Assembly: GCA_003184365.1 (NCBI GenBank)
Contig: NKYR01000155.1
Coordinates: 1-64,000, forward strand
Length of the DNA stretch: 64,000 nucleotides
Reading direction: 5' to 3'
Source: Evernia prunastri
Taxonomy: Eukaryota; Ascomycota; Lecanoromycetes; Lecanorales; Parmeliaceae
The notes below the pieces were generated by a model. It was given only the letters and a program-made list of their open reading frames with translations, was not told the origin of the DNA and ran no database searches. Below, one piece after another: positions 10,288 through 20,921 of this stretch. A program made the position numbers and the translations under genes. Position 1 is the stretch's first letter. Every line of letters begins with the position of its first letter.

Positions 10288-11553
10288 ATGCCTCGTAACA
10301 AGGGCGACATCGATCTTTCAGCGCCCAAAAAGGGTGCTCTGATGGCCCTGAGTGACCTCAACAATGTATCAAATCGTCAGGTTGCTGAGGTATTTCATTG
10401 CGACGAAAAAACAGTCCGAAATGTCAAAAAACGCGTCTCCGAAGCGGAGAAAGAAAACATCGACCCATTTTCTTTGGAGGCACATCAAAGACGTCCACAG
10501 TCAGGACGGCCTCTAGTAATCAATGATAGACTTCTTCGACGTCTTATTAGACATGCTACCAAGAATCGATTCAATCGTCGCAAACCCTGGGTTCAAATTG
10601 CCCGCGAAGTGGGATGTATGGCCTCCACCGGGGCAATACATGCAGCATTCTCTCGAGCTGGCTATGGACGATATCCTCCCCGGTACAAGCCTCCATTGTC
10701 TCCGGAACAAAAGCTAAAACGTCTACAATTCGCCATAGAGTGGCTGGAGAAGCTGCGGGGAAAAGAGCATATGATAGTCCACAGTGACGAGACATCGATA
10801 CGCGTTGGGGAGACTCGGGGGCAGATTTGGGTCACAAGGTCGAAGGATGAGGCATATCACAAGGACTGCATCGAGTCACGGTACCGAGGATACACAGAAT
10901 TGATGTTCTGGGGCTGTTATATCTCTGAACTACGGGGTCCTAGCTTCATGTTCACGAAAGAGACGGCCCCTGAGAGAGAACAAGCCCAGGAGGATCTCAA
11001 CGACCGCAATGAGGATTATCTGGTTCAACAACAGATCATCAAGGAGCATTTCTTAGCGGAGCAGGCTAAGAAGCCCAAAGGTCGGCGTCTAAAACGTATT
11101 TCGAAGTCTGACGGAAAGCTGCTTGAGAGGAATAAGAATGCCAAAGGGGGGATCGATTGGTATCGATATCAGACATACGTGCTTTTGCCACGATTGATCC
11201 CATTTATTCATGAAGTGATTGCTAAGTATGGCGAGTGTTTTTTGATTCAAGACGGTGCTCTCAGTCACAATGCCTGGCAACAAGATGAACTTCTTAAAAT
11301 ACCGCGTCTCACCGTTCTTCCATGGCCTCCAAACTCTCCGGATTTGAATCAGATTGAGCCCTGCTGGTATCATTTAAAACAGAAGATCTCGAAGAGGTCA
11401 TACATCCCGAAGATCAAGGATAGTACAATTGAGGCCTGGAACGAGGAGTGGCAAGATTTGGATATGAATAAGGTGGGCAAGTGGTGTGGGAAGATTTGCA
11501 GTCGTATGGAGCGCGTGATGGAACAACAAGGCGATAACAAATTTCACGGCTAG
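10288..11553 (+). CDS. Tc1/mariner transposase, DD34E, intact (421 aa)
   Basis: Single-exon frame starting at an ATG 88 nt inside the element. The N-terminus is a helix-turn-helix DNA-binding region (about residues 15-50, NNVSNRQVAEVF...TVRNVKKRV) with a second HTH-like segment around residues 85-130. The catalytic triad of the DDE domain is readable: D167 in VHSDETS, D322 in LIQDGALSHN and E357 in SPDLNQIEPCW, with exactly 34 residues between the last two, the Tc1-type spacing. There is a basic, Lys/Arg-rich insertion of about 60 residues (roughly 225-285) between the first and second Asp. It would bind the terminal repeats and perform cut-and-paste transposition into TA. No lesions were seen. 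Confidence 0.95.
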   Translation: MPRNKGDIDLSAPKKGALMALSDLNNVSNRQVAEVFHCDEKTVRNVKKRVSEAEKENIDPFSLEAHQRRPQSGRPLVINDRLLRRLIRHATKNRFNRRKPWVQIAREVGCMASTGAIHAAFSRAGYGRYPPRYKPPLSPEQKLKRLQFAIEWLEKLRGKEHMIVHSDETSIRVGETRGQIWVTRSKDEAYHKDCIESRYRGYTELMFWGCYISELRGPSFMFTKETAPEREQAQEDLNDRNEDYLVQQQIIKEHFLAEQAKKPKGRRLKRISKSDGKLLERNKNAKGGIDWYRYQTYVLLPRLIPFIHEVIAKYGECFLIQDGALSHNAWQQDELLKIPRLTVLPWPPNSPDLNQIEPCWYHLKQKISKRSYIPKIKDSTIEAWNEEWQDLDMNKVGKWCGKICSRMERVMEQQGDNKFHG

Positions 11554-11561
11554 GGCTTATA

Positions 11562-11622
11562 TTCAACTATTCAAATAGTCTATATCTTCAATCGGAAGGT
11601 ATTTGAATGTGTAGTTGTTGAA
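11562..11622. other. Imperfect inverted repeat after the transposase stop
   Basis: TTCAACTATTCAAATA at 11562-11577 can pair, with a bulge, with TATTTGAATG...GTTGTTGAA at 11600-11622. It lies within the element just downstream of the stop codon and may help 3'-end formation. No function is demonstrated. Confidence 0.4.
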
Positions 11623-11661
11623 TAATAGAATAATAAAGAAAGTACTCCCAAAAATTGCATG

Positions 11662-11694
11662 CGGGTGCGGATTAATTAAGCGAAAAGTCTGTTG
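11662..11694 (-). repeat. Right terminal inverted repeat of the Tc1/mariner element
   Basis: On the minus strand it starts CAACAGACTTTTCGCTTAAT, the partner of the left repeat, and is followed outward by TA. The GC-rich inner part (ATCCGCACCC) is shared with the left arm. Confidence 0.9.
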
Positions 11695-11753
11695 TATTCT
11701 GTATGAATATCCAGTCCTGGTCTCAACATCAGTGCGTGGACTTGAGATCATCA

Positions 11754-12619
11754 TCAACGAGGTCGACTTACGGCGATCCAGGCCGGGAGCTTCGACAACA
11801 TGAAGCGCACCACCGAAGCATATCCGCCTCTCCAAATCTGCCCGCTCGCCCCCGCCAGGATATCGCCCACGACCCTCTCAGCGTACACCGACGGCTCCGT
11901 GCGCGGCATCCCATCATCGCCCCTCGCCCGAGCGGCGATCTGTTTCTCAATGCCTTTGTAGAGCGACGTAGGCGGGAGTTTGAAGTTGGCGCCGTTGGCA
12001 AGGCCGTTGGTGCGGACCGCTCCGGTGTTGACTGTCACGACTGTGATGCCGAAAGGTGCCAACTCTAGACGGAGAGCTTCTGTGATCGCAGTTATGGCGG
12101 CTTTAGATCCTGCGGAAACACCTGTCTTGATGGTCAACGAGCGGAACAACAGCATCAGGACGCTTCCAGAGACTCACCCATCCATGGCGTGGTTACACTG
12201 GATGCTATTGAGCTTATGCTCACGATGGTGCCTTTGGCGGCTCTCAGGAGCGGCGCAAATTCCTGAGTGACTCGGATCATGGCCAGCACGTTGATCTCGT
12301 ACATCTCTCTTGCGGTTGCAATGTCGAAGTCCAACGTTGGCATCACGATCGTTTGGCCAGCGTTGTTCACCAGGTAATCGAGCATTCCTCCGGTCTGAGC
12401 GTGCACTTCCTTAACGGCGGCCTGTACGCTGGCCAAAGAAGTAGGATGGAGCGAGAGGAGCGTCACGTTGGGTAGTTTGGCTAGTTGTTCCATCTTGGAT
12501 AGATCGCGCGCGGTTGCGAAGACTTGGAAATTGCGCTTCTGGAATTCTTTGGCAATGACAAAACCAATACCTCCGGCACTGCAGCCGGTGATGAGAACTG
12601 ACTTCAGCGCCATGGTCAA
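11754..12619 (-). CDS. Ayr1-like short-chain dehydrogenase with Ser replacing catalytic Tyr
   Basis: Two exons (12619-12178 and 12121-11754) around a 56-nt intron encode 269 aa. The fold is a classical SDR: the nucleotide-binding TGCSAGGIG at residues 11-19, the structural NNAG at 85-88, and a catalytic Ser region SISSIAS. The family closest by eye is the fungal 1-acyldihydroxyacetone-phosphate reductase (Ayr1) group, whose active site reads PWMGVYxASK. Here the spliced sequence reads PWMGVSAGSK, so residue 150, the catalytic Tyr position of YxxxK, is Ser (codon TCC, one transversion from TAC), while K154 is kept. It is probably inactive as a normal SDR or altered, unless this is a sequencing error. 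The start could also be the second Met, two codons downstream. Confidence 0.85.
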
Positions 12620-13381
12620 GAATTAGAGCGTCACTGTACGAGAAGAGGCTTGATCGTTCGTCATGGGTATGTTATGAAGGCGGGAGGAGCCAGAAATTTT
12701 GAAGGAGTCTGACACTGAGAGCCCCAGACAAAGATTACTAAGTACTAGGAAAGCACAGCCGTGTGTCAAGTTTGGGAACTTTGTTGGAAGGACAACACTC
12801 TATGCTGAGCCACTGGAGGGGGATGCCGGCGTAAGAAATTAGAAGGTCTGCTCCCTATGCAGGTACCCTTTCCGGGGCTTCCTCGGGAGCCATGTGATCC
12901 AGAATACCACCGTGATCGGTAGCGAGGGATCAAGCTTGGGGTCCCTGTTGGGAGGGTTTCCCCCGCTCAATTGTTTCAAACACGAGCGGGTCCAGAATAG
13001 CGGCCAAATTGACTGGATCTTTCCCAGCAGAGGCAGCACCTGTCCCCTCAATTTGCCCCCAGCGAACCAGTTGTGGATGGCGCGGTGGGATGCCAATATC
13101 CGAAAGACATAGCCTACCTTGGTCTTATTGTGTTTGAGCACCGGCCCCATCCCCGCATCGAATTCACTGTTTGAGGAGGTTTTGCCACTAGCTTCGGACT
13201 TGATAGGATGCCAAATCCGTGCCGAGGGTTCTCGCTCAAGACACTCTTTCCCTTCCAACACTCTGGAGGCAAATCTCATTCTTGGAACTCGAAGCTGAGA
13301 CCGACCAGCTTTTCCGTTCAGTCCTATCATCAACGTCGTTGTTCTACCGAATCCTGGTTTCTGAACCCAGCATCTTTAAAC
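12620..13381. other. Intergenic (divergent promoters), no gene seen
   Basis: Separates the SDR (minus) from the sulfotransferase-fold gene (plus), so both promoters should lie here. No recognisable cis-element is claimed. A frame at 12839-13333 on the minus strand has no domain features. Confidence 0.4.
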
Positions 13382-14287
13382 ATGTCAAGGGTTCCAACAA
13401 TGCAAGAAAAACACCCTGAGCTCTTCATGACCTTCGACCAGGAACCGCGAGAACGCAAACGCGTGGTGCCAATGAAAGTCTTGAGTCTAGGGATGCCGCG
13501 CACAGGAACAGCATGTAAGACCTCTCCTGCCGGCTACGAATGCTGAAGTCTGCTGACCCCGTGCTTAGCTATGCAGCTCGCTTTGAACATCCTAGGCTAC
13601 CCGTGCTACCACGGTCTCACCCTCATCGCCAATGTCCGCGACACCGAGATGTGGGATAGGGCACTTGATGCAAAGTTCTTCGGGAAGGGAGAATCGTTCA
13701 CCCGGGCAGACTGGGATCAGCTCCTTGGCAATTACAGCGCTGTGGCCGATCTACCCGCCATCGCATTCCCAGACGATCTTCTTCGATGCTACCCGGATGC
13801 CAAGGTTGTCTTGGTCAAGCGGGATGTTGAGAAGTGGTACCACAGTTTCAACGAAGGGGTCATCATGAATGTGTGGAGCCCAGTCGTGCGGTTTGTTGCG
13901 CGGCTCGATTCTCGCTTCGTGGGGAGGCTGGGTGGAACGGCGGCCCGCTGGACAGAAGGCTTGTTCAAGGCTCATTCACGACAGGAGATGCAAGAAAAAG
14001 CGAGGGGTGTATATGAGGAACATTACGCATTTGTCGAGAAGGTGACGCCTGAAAAGCAACTGCTGAGGTTCAAGCTCGAGGATGGATGGGGCCCGCTCTG
14101 CAAGTTCCTGGACAAGCCGGTCCCTGATGTGGAGTTTCCTCGTGTCAATGAGTCGGCCGCGCTCAACGAGAAGGTTGGCCTGATTGCGCGAAGGGGGTTG
14201 AAAAATGCTGTCAGGTCCTCACTAAAGGTGCTGTTGCCAATAGCAATGCTTGCATTTGCGTGGTGGATCGTTCATGCGAATCTCTAG
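13382..14287 (+). CDS. Sulfotransferase-fold P-loop protein with C-terminal membrane anchor
   Basis: Two exons, 13382-13514 and 13569-14287, join across a 54-nt intron to give 283 aa. The splice rebuilds the P-loop LGMPRTGTASM (residues 36-46), the 5'-phosphosulfate-binding loop of the fungal Sulfotransfer_4 (PF17784) family, often mis-annotated as NAD-dependent epimerase. A second family hallmark is PDAKVVLVKRDVEKWYHSF, the conserved R-D...W-Y segment. The C-terminus ends in a hydrophobic helix (LLPIAMLAFAWWIV) that probably anchors it to a membrane. The substrate cannot be told, and members of this family lack proven sulfotransferase activity. It may belong to the neighbouring oxidoreductase group. 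Confidence 0.85.
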
Positions 14288-14643
14288 GCGTGTCGAGAAA
14301 GTAGCGAATGAGGACCAGCAACACACAGATACTTCGTAGCTTGCATGGCTTATGAAATGCCAGAAAATAAGGCAGTAAGTAGTACAGCAAGAACAGAGAG
14401 GGTCGAGATATAGGGTCAATCAACAGTTGCATACTCACGCAATTCCGGCGGCCAGATCGCGTCGTGAAAGACCCAATCTGTACATTCCGATTTTTTCCAG
14501 TCTCTCGCCACGAGCGCGTCTCGTACTCGTACTAGTAGGGCTTTGCTAGCGCAGCCCGGGAATCTTGGTGCAACTCCCTGACAACTTTCCCTTCACTGCC
14601 TCTTCAACAATTTCTCTGATCTCATAGCCTTTACTCTGTCATC
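14288..14643. other. Short intergenic gap, no gene seen
   Basis: About 350 nt between two plus-strand genes. It must hold the terminator of the first and the promoter of the second; no specific element is recognised. Confidence 0.4.
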
Positions 14644-16022
14644 ATGATTTCTTTCGTACAATGGGCGCAGCGGAACTGGCGCTCATTTCGCCCAGTGGAG
14701 CTACCGAAACAGTCAGATGCCCTACGCCTGGGCCTTCTCGGAGCTTCAAAAATAGCGTATGTTGTTACACATTTTGCCGAGACTGGTGAACGAACGATAC
14801 AACATGGCTGATAAAGATCTCTCTCAGACCTTTCGGAGTCGTTATTCCAGCAAAATCTCACCCAGAGGTCATCGTAGCCGCCGTAGCTGCTCGAGACCCG
14901 AAAAGGGCTCAGGCTTACGCTCAATCGCACGGCATTCCAAATGTCCATTCCTCTTATCAGGCCCTACTTGACGACCCTACCATCGACGCTGTCTATATCG
15001 CTCTTCCCAACGGTCTGCACTATGAATGGGCCATGAAAGCTCTCGAAGCTGGCAAGCATGTCTTACTCGAAAAGCCTTCGACCTCCAATGCTTCAGAGGC
15101 ACGCAGCTTGTTTCGGAGTCCACTTCTAGCCAAAGGTGGAGCAGCACCTTCCCGAGTAGAAACCTCATTGGTGTTATTGGACGCCGTCCACATCCGATTT
15201 CATCCTGCATGGCAGAAATTTCTCTCCTTTGTGAATCCATCAGAGATTAGCGAGGCAATATCTACTCTTCAGATACCCAAGGGTGCCATATCCAATGATG
15301 ATATCCGATTCCAATATCACTTATCTGGCGGCTCCTTGATGGATTGTGGATCCTACAATGTGCAAATGTTACGGCAGGTCTTTCGCACGGAGCCAACCGA
15401 GTGCATCAGAGCTAGTGTGAGACGCATGCCAGCCGGACTAGACCAGGATATTGATGAGGCTTTCAGTGCCAGCTGGGTCTTTCCAAATGGCGGCATTGGG
15501 AGCATTGCCTCGGATCTGGCCGCAGCAGGAGGTCATTATTTTGCATGGTTAACGGACAATCTGCTCGCCGGCAAGGTTCCAATGTGCTCTGTCAAGCACC
15601 GGGAAAAGATTGTCCGGCATCCAACATTACAGGGAATGGAAGTGGTCACTACGAAAACTGTAATTATTTGGGACATCATTTTCGCAACGATATGGCACCG
15701 AATTGACGTTGTAGAAGACCACGTTCTTCGGCACGTAAAAGGTGGGAGTGTGGAGAGACAATGGACCGAAAAGTCATACTTCAAGCAGTACATTGGCGAT
15801 GGTGGTGATGATTCCTGGAGCACTTATCGGCATCAGTTCGAGCAGTTCGTGAACAGGGTGCGAGGGCGACAGGGTTCCGGGGTATGGGTTGATGGTGAGG
15901 ATTCTATCAAGCAGATCGAGATGATGGATAGTGCCTATGAAAAGGCTGGAATGTCTCTGAGGCCTCTCAGTCCTTACATGGCTCGAGTGAAGGCGGCCAA
16001 TAATGTCGAAACCCGTTCCTAG
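14644..16022 (+). CDS. Gfo/Idh/MocA-family NAD(P)-dependent dehydrogenase
   Basis: Two exons (14644-14756, 14828-16022) with a 71-nt intron give 435 aa. The Rossmann start LRLGLLGASKIA is split by the intron and continues APFGVVIPAKSHPEVIVAAVAARD. The cofactor-binding EKP motif (HVLLEKPST) with K120 as the likely catalytic lysine, and the C-terminal barrel (VHIRFHPAW, GGSLMDCGSYNVQ) follow. Fungal members include dihydrodiol dehydrogenase-like and xylose dehydrogenase-like enzymes that oxidise or reduce sugars or cyclic diols; the substrate here is unknown. A segment of about 12 extra residues (AKGGAAPSRVETS) precedes the barrel. The frame is uninterrupted in the spliced model. Confidence 0.88.
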
Positions 16023-16088
16023 AAGCAGATCGAAGGTCTCCCTTAGGCATGGTAAGGGCATTGATCTCCTTAGATGGAGGTCCCGCGG

Positions 16089-16293
16089 TGTTGGCAATAG
16101 TGGCAAACAGCCCTAATACACTAGTTGCTTGGCCCGACATTCTCCTCCTAGCATTAGATACTCAGATTACTCAACACGCCGATTACACATCCGAAGCCGC
16201 TCGAAGCACACTGTCCAGGTGACCCTCTAGGTGGGGGCGATATTCGACTGCTAGACCCTGGCCTTGGCTTGTGCAGGACGCTTCGTGTCAACA
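16089..16293 (+). repeat. Candidate solo LTR
   Basis: Begins TGTTGGCAATAGTGGCAAAC and ends GTGTCAACA, giving TGTTG/CAACA inverted ends. Its first 45 nt are closely related to a sequence starting at 24300 (TGTTGGAAACAGTGGCGAAC), differing mostly by transitions. No internal retroelement sequence or clear target duplication is seen, so solo-LTR status is inferred from the ends and the repeated occurrence. Confidence 0.5.
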
Positions 16294-16993
16294 ACCTCCG
16301 TAGAAGGGTTGACAAATACCGTTACGACTATGGCTTACGTCTCGAAATCGTTATGCGAATAGTATCCTAGAGTATGTGCAAAGAGGTCTAAGAACGAGGT
16401 AGTTTTTTATTAACTTTATATAGGTGCTTCCAGAAAAATAAGTCGATGGACTGCACTTCCTGGTGAAGCCGAGTACTCCAAATCGAAATACGGAGACTTG
16501 TTTTATTACACAGAACCAATTTTTTTTTTCTCTAATTTTTTTTCTTTTCGTCCTCTGCATCGATACTGAGTATTGACTAAGGTAGGCTGCCACGCATACT
16601 ATGAGTGCTGATTGCTGGGTGCTCACCTTTCCAGCTGGTGGTGTGGGGTTGCAATGCATGTTCCTGCAGTCCATATGCACAAAGAAATGAATGTCACATG
16701 GTTTACGCGTGCGCGAGTCATGTTTGGGCTCATTCAGCCTTAAGGTATTTTCCTGCATCTTAGCGCGGCGCCACCATATGATTGCCCGTGAGATTCAGTA
16801 AGATTACGAAACCAGAGGTATTATATACGGCCACCAGCATGTTTTCATCTGAAGGTAATGCACACTGCCTACAGGCTTGCGAAATCCCTAGGTCCACATG
16901 GTCTTCTTACTGACCATCATTCGAAGCTTCTACGTTTTCTTATTTCATCATCACTAGACGACATCAGCTTGTCCCACTTCGAGCTTGAACCCG
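16294..16993. other. Intergenic, no gene seen
   Basis: Contains T-rich runs near 16509-16550. A 135-codon minus-strand frame (16351-16758) has no recognisable domain and was not accepted. Confidence 0.4.
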
Positions 16994-18136
16994 ATGGCTG
17001 CCAGTCAAAACGAAACAAAGTCTCTCGGTGCTGTCCTTGTTATTGGTGGATGCGGCTTCATAGGTACTATTCTTCATTCATACTGATGCTCCAAGCGGTA
17101 CTGATTTAGGTTGTCAGGCTACCATATCATCCGAGCTTTGCTAGAAGATCCAACTTGCCGGCCAATATACGCTCTTAGCCGCACTCCCAACTCAAACCTC
17201 CAAGACGGGGTTTTCTACCACGCTGGCGACATCACCAACGCAACCGCGCTTCATGCACTGTTTCAAGATATCAAACCACGCGTTATCTTTCATACCGTCT
17301 CTCCACTAGCCACCTCCGTGAACGCCCAGGAATTCTTTAATGTCAACGTGGCAGGCACAAAAAACTTACTTGCGGCCGCAAAGATGGCTCCTTCAGTCAA
17401 GGCTTTCGTCTTCACTTCATCTACTATGGCCTTCGCAGGCGATGAGCATATCGATCTTGATGAGACTCGCCCTCTATGGGAGCCGCATTCCACAGGCACA
17501 CCTTATGGTCGCTCCAAAGCCGCTGCCGAAAAGCTCGTCCGTGAGGCCAACGGTGGAGACCTCCGCACAGTTCGTATTCGTCAAAGCCTCGCGTACGGCG
17601 AGAGAGACAATTCATTCGTCCCTGAACTCATCGGAGTTCGCACAAACGTGCAACTTGGCGATAATACGAACCTCATCGACACCGTGTCCGTCGGCAACGC
17701 CGCAAAAGCTCACCTTCTCGCCGCTGCCGCTCTCCTGGATCCAAACCGCGCCGCGTCCAGGGTGGACGGAGAAGTCTTCAATATCGCAGACGGAAACCCC
17801 GTCCCTTTCTGGGATCTTTCGCGACTGATCTGGCGCGCCTCGGGAGACTTCACGCCCCTCGAGAATGTCACCGTCATCCCCGTTTGGCTCGCCCTGGGGC
17901 TGGCCACCGCGGCCGAGTGGGCGTTCTTCATCCTCACTCTAGGTCAGAAGAAGCCTAAGACATTGAACAAGCTCGTGGTCTTGCATTGTGTGCGGACGCA
18001 TACCTACAGCATCGACAAGGCGAGGCGAGTGCTGGGCTACAATCCGGTGCCGGATTTGGAGAATGGGATTAAGCGCTCGGTGGAATGGGAGATGCAGAGG
18101 CGAAAGGCACCGAAGACGGACTCTAAGAGGAACTGA
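16994..18136 (+). CDS. 3beta-hydroxysteroid dehydrogenase/ERG26-like oxidoreductase
   Basis: Two exons, 16994-17063 and 17118-18136, around a 54-nt intron encode 362 aa. The junction rebuilds the NAD-binding GGCGFIGYH (residues 18-26). Other hallmarks are DITN...VIFHTVSP, the TSS segment around residues 123-125, and the active-site Y153-x3-K157 in TPYGRSKAA. A hydrophobic helix (VIPVWLALGLATAAEWAFFIL) near residue 290 suggests membrane association, as in sterol-4alpha-carboxylate 3-dehydrogenases (ERG26), which act in the ER. Being next to P450s suggests a tailoring role on a sterol or terpenoid, but the essential housekeeping ERG26 gene could look similar. No lesions were seen. Confidence 0.88.
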
Positions 18137-18850
18137 TGGATTTCACGCTTCGGACGAAATCTTCATGGCCAGAGTACATGGTTGATCTAGATCTGAGACT
18201 GGCATTTCATTGTTTGGTGCCTGAAGTACACAAGTCTTGGCATCTCCCACGAAAAAATATATATATACTTAAAAGAGCAGCTCTATGCTCATCCCAGCAC
18301 GCAATATATTTATATATGAATTTCGGATAGCTTGGAGTCATAGTCATCACTCCTAGAGGCTCGCTGTTGCCGTTTTCTTTCGTTGATACCCCGTGATATG
18401 ACGATGTCATTCGACAATTCTGATAGTGACTGTCTGGCCTTAGTATTTGAGTATTGACTATGGCCCAGGAAAACTTCTCGTGAAACTCTCGTAGAACCTT
18501 AAATCCTTTTTCTCGTGATCAATATTATTTGACATCTTATTAAGAGTACTACATGGATTTCCGACTATATAACTCAGACTCCAAGCCTGATACACGTGGT
18601 AATCTGGTGGTCGCGGGGCTTTTGGGTCAAGTTCCTGAATTATGCGCCCTGCCAGACGCTGGGATAATAAATGAAGCCAGCATTTTTTGTATTCTCTCTA
18701 TTTAGGTTGCTTCTGTCAATCACAGTCTCTGCCCACTAGCCCTCGATGCTCGTCCGCGCTGAGACCAGCTCAATATAATACAGAGACAAAAAAAGCGAAA
18801 ACATCGAAATTCCTAAGCAGCCACACAACACAGAAAACGACCACTACCCT
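18137..18850. other. Intergenic between convergent genes, no gene seen
   Basis: Separates the 3' ends of the 3beta-HSD-like gene and P450-A. It contains short TATATA runs (18257-18264, 18306-18316) and nothing further. Confidence 0.4.
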
Positions 18851-20921
18851 TCAAGTAGTCCGTGGAGTCAAGAGTACCCGCGTGCTCTCATATGGCATGG
18901 TAAAGGTCTCCCACGAGAACTGTCGGCGAGCTTTTTCGTCCTCCAGCCGGAGGTCGAAATTGGATATGAGATACACCAGCACCATCTTCATGATGAGAGA
19001 CGCATGAAACCTACCAGGGCTGATGAGGACTTCTGTCAGCCTTTGCGTCTTCCGAAAAAATGGGCCGGGATAGCCTACCACGCTAGAGAGCCGTAACCCC
19101 AAACGGGGAAGTGCTCCGAGATGTCGGTGAACTTACTACCTCTCATGGCGGAGGCAGTGGTAGAAGAGAGGAAGCGATGACCGTTGAACGTGTTGGCGTC
19201 GGGGTACTGGGGTTCGGCATGCATCAGATCGTAAGACGAGACGCAGGCCATACTGCCTTTAGGGACATGAGGACCTCCGTCAGAGAATGTAAAAGGTTTC
19301 AAAGCTTTTCTCCGTATGGCAACTGCAGAGGGTGTCAAGCCACGAAACAATTAGGCGACGGAAAATATGATTCCTTGGGATACGTACGGGTGTCTAAGGG
19401 ATTGACTCGAACTGTTTCTTTGATGAAACTGTCCAGGAGCGGAAGCTTCTCAAGCTTAGCATAATCCAGGTGGCTTGGGTCTCCTATCTCTTTGCGTAGT
19501 AGTTGGACGTATTCGGGACGTGCGCACAGTTCAAGGAGTACGAAGTCGAGGTTCTATGATGCGGATTAACCCCCATATATATTCGTGCGTGGGAACGGGG
19601 TCCTTGACCATCCAGGGCTGATGGGAAGCAGCAAACCATATACCAAGAAGGGCCTGGGCGAGGACTTCGGGCGTCCAATACGCGTTACCTTCGGATAAAC
19701 TCATCATGTTATAGACAATAGTGAGCTGGTTCAGGGTCAGCGATACCCGTATTTTGACTCAACTATGTTGCAAAACCTGCCTCTTTCAAATATTGTGGCT
19801 CGGTCCATTCGCTACAGTTGGGGTTCATGATAGGCGTCAAGCGATTAAGCAACGTATGCATTGCTTGACCACACTTAGTAATGATAGCGTGTACGAGCCT
19901 ATATAGACAAGTTCGTTTGTCAGATCTCATGAAGTGTAAGTGCTTTAAAACTTACGGTGCCATGAAGCTAGGGGTGACTTGGAACGCGGCCATAGAGGAT
20001 ACCATGTCCGCCGAATAGCGGAGCAGTGCAGACGAAAACTCGGGATCACTTGCTTTTGGATGTCAGTATGCTTGGAGCTATACTAGATCATCACTCACAG
20101 ATTTCGTTGCCAAAAAAAGCTAGGCTCATCATATGGGAAATTACTTTTCGGGTGATTGAAGCAAGTCGGACAGATAAGCAGCCTATATTCAAGAACGATT
20201 AGCGCGGAAGCTGTTCCTAGGGCATCGAGGCACTATACCGTCAGACCTTCTTCCCGATGCCGATTCTGCAGCAAAAGATTTCTCAAGTCTCGCTTGCAAG
20301 AAAGGATAAATAGCCGCGAGCTGCGATGGACCATTGACTTGAAGTACACGTCCATAGAGCCGGGATCTGACCACCTTGTGCTCATTGTGATCAAGATTGT
20401 TCATGTTGTATTTGAAGCCGAACATCTACTCAAAATCAGTACACATGAATTGGCTTGACCGGAAAACTAACATCGGCATAAATAGCACGCTGCGATAGCT
20501 CTGGAGCCTCGCTTAGCTCCGCTATGTGCTTCTTGGTGGACACGACCACAACCTCGTTCTTAGGTCGCCATGGTCTATAGTAATTCCCTGAACGCTGTGT
20601 ACATTCGTTAGGGAGGCTTTTTGAGCGCATTTGATGGCCTTTGGGACGCACAAAATCACGAATGATTACTCTGAAGCTATACCAGATGGTGTATAGCCGC
20701 TTTGCCAAATCCACCGTGGAGGTGGACATCTTTTGGGAGATACGCCATACCCACTGGGTGGTCAGCCACGAAACATTCATGCACGGGGAGGAAATACCGA
20801 CGGGAGAAGCGAAGACGTAGACTTGAGAGAGTAGTGCTGATAGAAGGACACATCCAAGGACTGTATACAACTTCGATTCAAATAGGGGGTCCATTGCAGC
20901 AGCATGCCCGGGAATGGTCAT
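18851..20921 (-). CDS. Cytochrome P450-A, intact, nine exons (543 aa)
   Basis: The exon model by eye is 20921-20472, 20425-20239, 20182-20099, 20052-19956, 19898-19781, 19725-19609, 19553-19388, 19322-19079 and 19019-18851. All phases agree. The N-terminus carries an ER signal anchor (LYTVLGCVLLSALLSQVYVF). The I-helix region reads LLGIWFAASHQPWM, the ExxR is KETVR, and the splice of the last intron creates the heme loop FPVWGYGSLACPGRFHA with Cys488 as thiolate ligand. The C-terminus is ETFTMPYESTRVLL. It resembles fungal ent-kaurene-oxidase-like P450s found in terpenoid clusters. The fifth intron (19780-19726) needs a GC donor (GAG|GCAGGT), the only way to match its paralogue's reading frame. 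Substrate unknown. Confidence 0.85.

Larger units (their letters stand above)
10200..11694 (+). mobile_element. Tc1/mariner-type DNA transposon, apparently complete
   Basis: The element is bounded by TA dinucleotides (10198-10199 and 11695-11696), the target-site duplication used by this superfamily. Its termini are inverted repeats of about 30 nt beginning CAACAGACTTTTCG on both ends, with only two mismatches in the first 30 positions. The 1,495-bp body contains one long intact transposase frame. No premature stop or obvious RIP-type erosion is visible, suggesting a recent arrival and possible mobility. It sits about 60 bp beyond the 3' end of the neighbouring SDR gene. Confidence 0.93.
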
